From contig JAJZOD010000011.1 of assembly GCA_021852055.1 (NCBI GenBank), positions 1-41,033 on the forward strand: DNA of 41,033 nt, read 5' to 3'. A program made the translations under genes and the position numbers. Below are positions 33,533-40,165 of the stretch, one piece after another (position 1 is the first letter of the stretch; each line of letters opens with the position of its first letter). A model generated the notes under the pieces. The model was not told the DNA's origin, did no database searches, and saw only the letters and a list, made by a program, of their open reading frames with translations. The stretch comes from Microcaldota archaeon. Lineage in GTDB: Archaea; Micrarchaeota; Micrarchaeia; Micrarchaeales; CABMGC01.

Positions 33533-33777
33533 AGTTAAAACTTAACATAATTGTTGCACAACACAAATGTGACATCCTCTCCCGACTACTATATTGATTT
33601 CTCCGACCTAGCGACAAGAGTCGCAAGGCCAGAATAATGTTCTCGGTTAATCATTTATCACCATTCGTCTTTTTATACTTTTATGATGCTCTACTATCCA
33701 TCGCAGTGCGATATTCTGACTTTCATTAGGGCAGGAGGGCGTTAGTCTGAAGGACGTTGCATTGCAACACGATGGGA
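33533..33777. other. Non-coding region between tRNA-Gly and the IS110 remnant
   Basis: No gene seen. Structure is present: gcgac-aaga-gtcgc hairpin near 33612-33625; an outer inverted repeat ggcaggagg (33730-33738) with cctcctgcc (33787-33795) enclosing the palindrome gttgcattgcaac (about 33756-33768). The latter arms flank the end of the transposase remnant and may belong to the old element. Confidence 0.45.
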
Positions 33778-34095
33778 TCAACGCATCCTCCTGCCTCCCA
33801 AATAGGAATCAAAATCCTGGTTCTGTTTGAGCATATAATAAATTGCTCGCAGCATATGCCTTGCGGCTGCAATCTTTGCCTTTTTGTTTCCTCTTCTCTC
33901 TCGTATGCGTTCATAGGCTGCAGTTATAGGCGAATCCGCGGAGTTCATTATGTGTATCCCTACACATTCTACCAATGTCCATTTCAGGAAGCCATTGCCT
34001 TTTGTAATGTGGCCCTTCCATTCCTTATTGCCAGATTGGTATATTTTAGGCACCAGTCCTGTGTACGCGAAGATGTTTTCCTCCGATGGGCGGCG
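33778..34095 (-). pseudogene. IS110/IS1111-family transposase, C-terminal fragment
   Basis: An open minus-strand stretch of about 105 codons with no N-terminal half. The residues SEENIFAYTGLVPKIYQSGN, KGHITKGNGFLKWTLVECV and IRERRGNKKAKIAAARHMLR match the Transposase_20 part of IS110-type recombinases. That part carries the catalytic Ser region (YQSG) and the GHITK(x)GN..L signature. The upstream DEDD RuvC-like domain is missing and a TGA (34096-34098) closes the frame, so this is a decayed copy. Its 5' side abuts the lemA promoter region. Confidence 0.8.
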
Positions 34096-34243
34096 TCAGG
34101 TGCTAGGAGGAGAAATCAATTATGTCGGTCTAAAAGATAGGAATTTTCCCGCTATGCGGTGCTACTGCAGTCCTGAAGCATCCAAAACCCAAAACTGCAA
34201 TATCCTTTATAAACCTTTAAGTGTAAGTATTAGATGTGATTTA

Positions 34244-34939
34244 ATGGGCTTACTGCTTGATGGAATAATAGGTATTGTAATACTGGTGATAATAATCGCC
34301 ATAGTTGCAATATACAACGGCCTTATATCAAAGAGGAATCGCGTGCAGGACGCATGGGCACAGATAGATGTACAGCTTAAGAGAAGGTACGACCTTATAC
34401 CTAACCTGGTCGAGACTGTAAAAAGCTATGCAAAATACGAGCGCGGAACCCTTACGCAGGTAACACAGCTCAGGTCTTCACTAATAAACGGCTCAGTGCA
34501 GGACAAGGCGCAGGCAAACAACCAGATTTCCCAGGCATTAAAGAGCATATTTGCAGTAGCAGAGAACTATCCAGACCTTAAGGCCTCGCAGAACTTCCAG
34601 CAGCTCCAGCAGCAGCTTACCGACACAGAGGACAAGATATCATTTGTAAGGACTTCATACAACGACTATGTGCTTGATTACAACAACGCACTGCAGGAGT
34701 TTCCAAGCAGCATATTCGCAAATGCATTTCATTTTGTCAAGTATGACTTCTTCCAGACCCAGAGCGAGGCTGAACGCGAGCCAGTAAAGGTAGATTTCGG
34801 CGACCTTAACTCTGCGCCTTCTCAGAAGTCCGGCGGCGCAAAGTCTTCAGGTTCATCCGGTTCCAACACGCAGCAGGGTCCTGCAAGCGGGCCTCCGCAA
34901 TCCGGGTCAAAGGGCAAGTCAAAAGGCAAATCACAGTAA
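34244..34939 (+). CDS. LemA family protein
   Basis: 231 aa from ATG 34244. The long open frame upstream (from 33950) is antisense to the transposase remnant, and a TATA box cctttataaacc lies about 35 nt before this ATG. One N-terminal helix (IGIVILVIIIAIVAIYNGL) precedes the family hallmark NRVQDAWAQIDVQLKRRYDL and PNLVETVKSYAKYE. The long helical bundle then runs to FFQTQSEAEREPVKVDF. The tail is a Gly/Ser/Gln/Lys low-complexity segment. LemA proteins are membrane-bound coiled-coil proteins often encoded with HtpX, as here (9 bp downstream), and are thought to support membrane-protein quality control. Confidence 0.92.
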   Translation: MGLLLDGIIGIVILVIIIAIVAIYNGLISKRNRVQDAWAQIDVQLKRRYDLIPNLVETVKSYAKYERGTLTQVTQLRSSLINGSVQDKAQANNQISQALKSIFAVAENYPDLKASQNFQQLQQQLTDTEDKISFVRTSYNDYVLDYNNALQEFPSSIFANAFHFVKYDFFQTQSEAEREPVKVDFGDLNSAPSQKSGGAKSSGSSGSNTQQGPASGPPQSGSKGKSKGKSQ

Positions 34940-34948
34940 AGTGTTTAG

Positions 34949-35845
34949 ATGGCAAGCTTTTTCGATGAGATAGCTAGAAATAAGATTAAATCGATACTTC
35001 TGATGCTCATCTTTATAGTGTTCTTTTCAGCCATCGTATACCTTTTTGTGTATTTTCTCGGAGGAGGGCTCATAGCATTGGTGATAGGCGTCGCCATAAT
35101 CCTTATCTACGCTGTTATAGTCTATTTCAGCGGTGACAAGATAACGCTGAAGATGGCAGGCGCCAAAGAGGCAGATAGGCAGCAGTACTCATCGCTTTAC
35201 AGCATAGTTGACGGCCTTGCTTCAGCTACGCAGGTATCAATGCCGAAAGTTTACATAGTAAACGATCCGAATCCGAATGCCTTTGCTACGGGAAGGAGCA
35301 AGAAGGTGTCTGCTGTCGCAGTAACTACCGGGCTTCTGTCAATAATGAACAAACGGGATCTTGAGGGTGTTCTTGCCCATGAGATGTCGCACATAGCCAA
35401 TGGCGATATGCAGTTCATGATGATTGCCATAATATTTGCAGGAGCCATAGGCATAATAGCCGCAATCTTAAGGAACATGTTCTGGTTCGGAGGCGGCAGC
35501 CGCGAAGGCAACAACGGCGGCATACTTATAATCGTGGCCATAGTAGTTGGAATCCTCGCGCCGATATTTGCCGCATTGGTGCAGCTTGCGATATCGCGCC
35601 GCAGGGAGTACATGGCAGATGCAAACGGGGCAAGGCTCACGCGCGACCCTGAGGGCCTTGTTGATGCCTTGACAAAGATAAAGAACTATGCAGCCAGTCC
35701 TACATCACAGCCAGTAAAGGCAGCTAATGAGGTCAACGGCTCAATGTACTTTGCAAATCCATTCAAGGGCAAGAGCCTGATGAATATCTTCTCAACGCAT
35801 CCGCCTATCGATGAGCGCATAAACCGATTAAAGAAGATGTACTGA
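34949..35845 (+). CDS. htpX: HtpX-like M48 membrane zinc protease
   Basis: 298 aa. Two N-terminal helices (SILLMLIFIVFFSAIVYLFV, GLIALVIGVAIILIYAVIVY) precede the M48 core. The zinc motif is HEMSH (about 144-148) in VLAHEMSHIANGDM; the third ligand Glu lies in RRREYMADANGARL. Two more helices separate them. NPNAFATGR is the substrate-cleft strand typical of HtpX, and FSTHPPIDERINRL is the C-terminal signature. It degrades misfolded membrane proteins at the inner face. It sits 9 bp after lemA, the conserved LemA-HtpX pair. Confidence 0.93.
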   Translation: MASFFDEIARNKIKSILLMLIFIVFFSAIVYLFVYFLGGGLIALVIGVAIILIYAVIVYFSGDKITLKMAGAKEADRQQYSSLYSIVDGLASATQVSMPKVYIVNDPNPNAFATGRSKKVSAVAVTTGLLSIMNKRDLEGVLAHEMSHIANGDMQFMMIAIIFAGAIGIIAAILRNMFWFGGGSREGNNGGILIIVAIVVGILAPIFAALVQLAISRRREYMADANGARLTRDPEGLVDALTKIKNYAASPTSQPVKAANEVNGSMYFANPFKGKSLMNIFSTHPPIDERINRLKKMY

Positions 35846-35982
35846 TTGTCATCCGCTTGCACCGGTTCCAATGGACTCGGATAAAACATCGAAATAATTT
35901 ACCTGTTTCGCAGAATAAAGCATGTTATTGCAATATCCTGCCCTGTTTCGCCCATCATATAAAAGCCAAACAATGTGGTTTT

Positions 35983-36423
35983 ATGATATTTACAGAAGAG
36001 CCGACCGGTTTCAAGTATAACTTAGAGATAGTGGGCTGTTTTCTTGAAAATGAAGGAAAGTTTCTCCTTCTGCATCGTGTAAAAGAGGAGAGCCAAGGCA
36101 ATACCTGGGGCGTTCCAGGAGGCAAAGTGGAGAAAGGCGAGCATTACATAAATGCCACATGCAGGGAGCTCCTCGAGGAAACAGGCATAAAGGTGCCTTA
36201 TAAAAAAATGCGCTACTGGGGCAGAGTCTTTGTGCGCTATCCCGAAAGCGATTTCATATACCACATCAGCTCAGCAAAATATGTCGCAGGCAATCAAATC
36301 ACTCTTAATCCAAAGGAACACAAAGATTACAGGTGGGTGACTCCAAAGGAAGCCCTTGGCATGAACCTGATACTGGACGAAGATGCATGTATAAAACTTT
36401 TCTACAAGGTAATCTACCTCTAA
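35983..36423 (+). CDS. Nudix hydrolase, MutT/NudC-like
   Basis: 146 aa from ATG 35983, with TATA catcatataaaag centred about 26 nt upstream, indicating a leaderless mRNA. The Nudix box GGKVEKGEHYINATCRELLE followed by ETGI is complete. WGVPGGKVE and the preceding FLLLHRVKEESQGNTW are typical of small MutT-type enzymes that clean up or salvage nucleotides such as GDP-mannose or dNTPs. The exact substrate is unknown. It is the fourth Nudix gene in the window. Confidence 0.9.
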   Translation: MIFTEEPTGFKYNLEIVGCFLENEGKFLLLHRVKEESQGNTWGVPGGKVEKGEHYINATCRELLEETGIKVPYKKMRYWGRVFVRYPESDFIYHISSAKYVAGNQITLNPKEHKDYRWVTPKEALGMNLILDEDACIKLFYKVIYL

Positions 36424-36495
36424 GAAATACGGAATTTATCGACGACAGATTAGGGGTGCAAAATGTGCGTTCTATATATAACCCCAAAGGCCAAG

Positions 36496-36570
36496 TGCTC
36501 CAATCGGGATTTGAACCCGAGTTACGGCCTTGAGAGGGCCGTGTCCTTGACCGGACTAGACGATTGGAGC
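36496..36570 (-). tRNA. tRNA-Glu(CUC)
   Basis: Minus strand, 75 nt without CCA. The acceptor stem GCTCCAA pairs fully with TTGGAGC. Anticodon stem CGGCC/GGCCG encloses loop CTCTCAA with anticodon CUC (GAG codons). T-arm is TCGGG-TTCAAAT-CCCGA. No intron. A TATA element (minus strand ataatatatacc, about 36600-36611) lies roughly 34 nt upstream. In this organism GatDE also uses a mischarged Glu-tRNA(Gln), a separate tRNA not seen here. Confidence 0.96.
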
Positions 36571-36654
36571 AGAAGCAGTAGTAGTTCTTATCAAAGGTAT
36601 ATATTATTTGTGTGCGCGCTTAAAATCCGCATTACACGCCTCTGGGTGTTTCAG

Positions 36655-36672
36655 CAACATATAAATATGTTG
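36655..36672. promoter_or_regulatory. Palindrome centred on a TATA box
   Basis: caacata-taaa-tatgttg is a perfect 7-bp inverted repeat whose 4-nt centre is part of the TATA box for the ORF at 36698 (35 nt downstream). Protein bound to the palindrome would directly compete with TATA-binding protein, so it is a candidate repressor operator. Confidence 0.45.
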
Positions 36673-36697
36673 AAAACATTAAAGATACTGTGTTAAT

Positions 36698-36901
36698 ATG
36701 TTTAGATCATTCAGAATTAAAAGGAAGATGCATGTACAAACCAAGACAGATGAACAGGTTCCTGAACGCTCCATAATGATGACACTTGTTACTGGCAGGG
36801 GTCATGGTCCTATGGGCGAATGGGTTGACGTGCAACCCCTCAAAAGGCCATCAGATGATAATGCAATTGTAATGGATCTTATTCCAGGAAAGCGGAAGTG
36901 A
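36698..36901 (+). CDS. Small hypothetical protein
   Basis: 67 aa: MFRSFRIKRKMHVQTKTDEQ, then VPERSIMMTLVTGRGHGPMG, ending DLIPGKRK. Basic ends, no membrane helix, no known motif. The start codon is placed 35 nt after a TATA box inside a palindrome, the same spacing as several certain genes here, which supports a real gene. It is followed by the 16S leader. Confidence 0.5.
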   Translation: MFRSFRIKRKMHVQTKTDEQVPERSIMMTLVTGRGHGPMGEWVDVQPLKRPSDDNAIVMDLIPGKRK

Positions 36902-37057
36902 AATAAAATACTGATGCATAGCCTTGTGAATCTCCGTATGGCAACAACTTTTCCTCTGCATTTGCCTTATAGCCATCAGATAATGCATTTTGCGTGCGCA
37001 AAAACAGGCGTTTGTGCTGCATTTACAATATAATACACTGTGCATACTGTTGCATAA

Positions 37058-37074
37058 TGTTTATAAACCTTCTT
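37058..37074 (+). promoter_or_regulatory. 16S rRNA promoter with the shared rRNA core
   Basis: tgtttataaaccttctt contains the TATA box and the 14-base core ttataaaccttctt, identical to the 5S promoter (30818-30831). Transcription would start near 37090, giving a leader of about 160 nt before the mature 16S. Confidence 0.6.
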
Positions 37075-37201
37075 CGCTATAATATAGCTCATCTATTCTT
37101 TGGGAGAGTGATGCCCGATGATAAGATAGCTGCCCTGATTCAAGGTTATGCCTTGCTGAAGGTGCGGTTTATGAAAATTCCTATTTGGAATTGGATGTAG
37201 T

Positions 37202-37227
37202 CTTGAGAATGCAAAGAAGCTCGCAAC
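37202..37227 (+). other. 16S processing stem, 5' strand
   Basis: cttgagaat (37202-37210) and gaagctcgcaac (37216-37227) pair with attctcaag (38816-38824) and gttgcggcttc (38799-38809). The two helices are joined by a short internal loop (aaa on this side). Further pairing of tgc with gca would make a bulge-helix-bulge-like site. It brings the ends of pre-16S together for endonuclease cutting. Confidence 0.7.
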
Positions 37228-37249
37228 GCAATTGCAAAAGTAAATTTCA

Positions 37250-38734
37250 ACTCCAGTCGATGCTGCTGGAGGACACTGCTATCAGATTTCGACAGCCATG
37301 CAAGTCAACATCTGGACATCAGGTGTGGCACACGGCTCAGTAACGCGTGGTCAATCTAACGTTGGGAAGGGTATAACCTTGGGAAACTGAGGCTAATTCC
37401 ATATAATCTAAGACATCTGGAAGGAGTTTTAGGTGAAAAGGGACGCGAAATGGAGCGTCTTCGCCCTACGATGAGACTGCGTCGGATCAGGCAGATGGCG
37501 GGGTAACGGCCCACCATACCTTTGACCCGTAGGGGATATGAGAGTATAAGCCCCGAGAAGGGCACTGAGACAAGGGCCCTAGCGCTACGGCGTGCAGCAG
37601 GCGCGCAAACTCCACAATGTGCGAAAGCATGATGGGGGGAGTCTGAGTGGCACGTTTTTAACGTGCCTTTTGCCAAGTCTAGTCAGCTTGGCGAATAAGT
37701 GCTGGGTAAGACCGGTGGCAGCCGCCACGGTAATACCGGCGGCACAAGTGGTGTTCACTATTATTGGGCTTAAAGCGTCCGTAGCTGGCCGGAACCGTCT
37801 TATGTGAAATGTGCTTGCTCAACAAGCATGCGTGCATAAGATACCTTTCGGCTAGGGAGCGGGAGAGGTCAAGAGTACTTACGGGGTAGGGGTTAAATCC
37901 TGTAATCCTGTAAGGACTACCTGTGGCGAAGGCGCTTGACCAGAACGCATCCGACAGTGAGTGACGAAGGCTAGGAGAACGAATCGGATTAGATACCCGA
38001 GTAGCCCTAGCAGTAAATCATGCAGACATTGGTGTTGCACCTGTCTTGAATAGGTGCAGTACCGTAGGAAAACTGTTAAGTCTGCCGCCTGGGGAGTACG
38101 GCCGCAAGGTTGAAACTTAAAGCAATTGGCGGGGGAGCACACAAGGGGTGGATGCTACGGTTTAATTGAATTCAACGTCGGGAATTTTACCTGGAGCGAC
38201 GGCAGGATGAAGGCCAAGCTAAAGACTTTGCCTAACGAGCCGAGAGGTGTTGCATGGCGATCGTCAGTTCGTGGTGTGAACTATCAGGTTAAGTCCTGTA
38301 ACGAACGAGATCCTCGCTGACAGTTGCTACTGGCGTGGATGCACGTCAGGCACTCTGTCGGGACCGCCTGCGTTTAAGCAGGAGGAAGGGGAGGGCTACG
38401 GTACGTCAGTACGACCCAAATCTCCAGGGCTACACGCGGCATACAAAGGCTGGCACAATGGGTTGCCACTCAGAGATGAGGAGCTAATCCCCTAAAACCA
38501 GCCCCAGTTCGGATTGAGGGTTGAAACTCACCCTCATGAAGTTGGAATCCCTAGTAATCGCCTGTTACCATCGGGCGGTGAATATGTCCCCGCTCCTTGC
38601 ACACACCGCCTACCAAGTCATCCAAGTGGGGTCTTAGTGACGCCGTATCTTCTGATATGGTCGAACTAAGGTCTCGTGAGGGGGGCTAAGGTATAACAAG
38701 GTATCCGTAGGGGAACCTGCGGATAGATCACCTC
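37250..38734 (+). rRNA. 16S ribosomal RNA, highly divergent archaeal type
   Basis: About 1485 nt. Landmarks: start actccagtcgatgctgctgg (equivalent of the archaeal 5' end), 530-loop region at 37715-37733, attagataccc near 37983, aaacttaaagcaattggcgg near 38114-38132, cacacaccgcc near 38600, and the 3' end ggatagatcacctc with an intact anti-Shine-Dalgarno sequence. No intron seen. Several nearly universal positions differ: 18 and 917 (swapped pair), 518 and 527, and 1404-1406 with 1495-1497. Most are compensated across helices, so the gene looks functional. No 23S gene follows within the window and no tRNA lies in the flanks. Confidence 0.96.
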
Positions 38735-38798
38735 GAAAAACTTTTATTAAAGGTTTTATCAAGAACTAAATTATCATTTAGTGTGCACAAAAGCATTT

Positions 38799-38824
38799 GT
38801 TGCGGCTTCGCATTAATTCTCAAG
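38799..38824 (+). other. 16S processing stem, 3' strand
   Basis: gttgcggcttc and attctcaag pair with 37202-37227 as described there. The site lies 65-90 nt after the mature 3' end. Between them an A/T hairpin (aaaac...gtttt, 38737-38757) and the rest of 38735-38922 hold no gene. Confidence 0.7.
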
Positions 38825-38922
38825 ACTACATCTCCTATTTTTCTGTTTTTATGTTTCGCTGCCGAGCCTCTGCATTCCTGCAGTTTCAGATACGGCTATA
38901 TAAGTAATACAATAAAATAAGT

Positions 38923-39477
38923 ATGCGTTTCAGCATATGCAGTGATGCAATGAAAGTAAAACTTACTCCGGAGTTATGCTACCTTGCAGGGCTTCAAAGC
39001 AGAAGCAATTCAGAAAGAAACGCAATAGGCATATCTACAAACAATAAAAAGCTTGAAGAGCATTTCATAGACATTGCGCTGAATTCGCTCGGCATCGAGC
39101 CGAATCATCTCCTGATAGAAAAAACTGATGGCAGATACCGCGCGTTCTTCTATCACTCAAAACTAGGGGGCCAGCTGCACAAGATATCTGAATCATGCAG
39201 CATACTCTTCAGGTTTCCAAATGCGAATTCGAGGAGCTATATGGCAGGAATTCTTGACATGGCAGGCCGTGTATCCGGAAAATCGTTGTATATTGACGGC
39301 ATCACAGTTCAGGAGGCATTAATGCTGCAGCACTTCGGAGTGCATATGTCTGGCAACAGGATAAAGGACATCAGCAGGCTCATCGCCCTTGCAAACGGTT
39401 TCAGCATAATGGCAGGCAGTATAGAAGCTGCATTGCAGTACAAAGCACAAAAGCAGCAGCAAATGTCTAAGCCCTGA
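38923..39477 (+). CDS. LAGLIDADG-fold protein lacking catalytic acids
   Basis: 184 aa from ATG 38923 (ATG 38950 is a possible shorter start); the TATA box ctatataag is about 23 nt upstream. Two half-repeats resemble LAGLIDADG homing endonucleases: CYLAGLQSRSNSE (residues about 19-31) and SYMAGILDMAGRVSG (about 105-119). Each is followed by the usual beta-rich DNA-contact region. The catalytic Asp that ends each LAGLIDADG motif is replaced (Ser in the first, Ala in the second), so cleavage is unlikely. Homing endonucleases frequently target rRNA genes; this one lies 188 bp after 16S with its own promoter. A domesticated DNA- or RNA-binding protein, as in WhiA, is a reasonable guess, not proven. 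Confidence 0.68.
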   Translation: MRFSICSDAMKVKLTPELCYLAGLQSRSNSERNAIGISTNNKKLEEHFIDIALNSLGIEPNHLLIEKTDGRYRAFFYHSKLGGQLHKISESCSILFRFPNANSRSYMAGILDMAGRVSGKSLYIDGITVQEALMLQHFGVHMSGNRIKDISRLIALANGFSIMAGSIEAALQYKAQKQQQMSKP

Positions 39478-39654
39478 GCCTAAGAGCAGCAGGAACTAAC
39501 CTGATTGCTGCGATTATCCCTGCCCCAAAACCGCAGAAATCCCAAAATGTTGCTGCTTCATGCTGTAAATGCCTCTGCTGCATGTTGTATTGCTTATGTT
39601 TTTGTAAAACGAACACTTTAAATGCTTTTTTGTAGTTTTTTAAGCAGTGAGTTT
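39478..39654. other. Intergenic region with DUF488 promoter
   Basis: No gene seen. A TATA-like actttaaatgc (about 39615-39625) is roughly 35 nt before the GTG at 39655, the same spacing as several other genes in this window. Confidence 0.4.
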
Positions 39655-40065
39655 GTGCTTCTTGGCATTAAAAGTATTTACGACCGGACAGGGATAACTG
39701 ACGGAAAGCGCATTCTGGTTGATAGGCTGTGGCCGCGCGGTGTTCGCAGAAGCACTGCTAATATAGACACGTGGATGCGCGAAATAGCTCCAAGCAATGC
39801 ACTGCGACTAAAGCTGCATGCCCATCCTGAATGGTACCAGATATTCAAAAAGAAGTACATACGCGAGCTGGAGAAAAACCCGCTTGTCAATACGCTGATA
39901 AACAGGTCAAAACGTGACGACATAATGCTGCTTTATGCATCAAGAGATCATGAACACAACAATGCAGTCGTTCTGTACGAATTTCTTACAAAGCGCATAG
40001 GGCGCACAGAGCGCGCAGAAATGGAACAGATGAAAAAGCAGAATAAAGATGTCATGATGCAGTAG
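39655..40065 (+). CDS. DUF488 family protein (YeaO-like)
   Basis: 136 aa from GTG 39655; the ATG at 39622 lies inside the TATA region. Family landmarks are all present: GIKSIYDRTGITDGKRILVD, RLWPRGVRRS, IDTWMREIAPSNALRLKLHA with the conserved His, WYQIFKKKYIRELEK, and MLLYASRDHEHNNAVVLYEF. DUF488 proteins are small soluble proteins of unsettled function, sometimes linked to heavy-metal or oxidative stress. The C-terminal tail is Gln/Lys/Met-rich. The partial 5S duplicate begins 10 bp after its stop and could provide its terminator. Confidence 0.88.
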   Translation: MLLGIKSIYDRTGITDGKRILVDRLWPRGVRRSTANIDTWMREIAPSNALRLKLHAHPEWYQIFKKKYIRELEKNPLVNTLINRSKRDDIMLLYASRDHEHNNAVVLYEFLTKRIGRTERAEMEQMKKQNKDVMMQ

Positions 40066-40074
40066 CTTACCGGA

Positions 40075-40106
40075 AAAGCATGCTGCTGTTTGATACCTAT
40101 TTTTAA
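40075..40106 (+). repeat. Inverted partial copy of the 5S rRNA 3' end and terminator
   Basis: aaagcatgctgctgtttgat, then acctatttttaa: 30 of 32 bases match the 5S 3' end and its downstream T-run (30678-30709), in inverted orientation. It starts abruptly within the 5S sequence, and no other part of 5S is present here. It may now act as the transcription terminator of the DUF488 gene. Confidence 0.8.
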
Positions 40107-40165
40107 CTCGATGCAACTGTTAATCTTGGCCTTATCGAAACAGAGAACATTTACCTGTGCAACAA

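Larger units (their letters stand above)
36902..37249 (+). other. 16S rRNA promoter and 5' leader region
   Basis: No protein gene seen in these 348 bp. The region holds the 16S promoter (37058-37074), a leader of about 160 nt and the 5' half of the processing stem (37202-37227). An open frame at 36994-37200 has no gene-like features and overlaps the leader. Confidence 0.6.

Noticed and set aside
33950-34243. N-terminal extension of LemA by 98 residues
   Set aside because: It is the antisense of the IS110 transposase remnant and precedes the TATA box; LemA proteins begin with the membrane helix at 34244.
36994-37200. 68-codon plus-strand frame upstream of 16S
   Set aside because: It covers the 16S promoter and leader and has no protein-like features.
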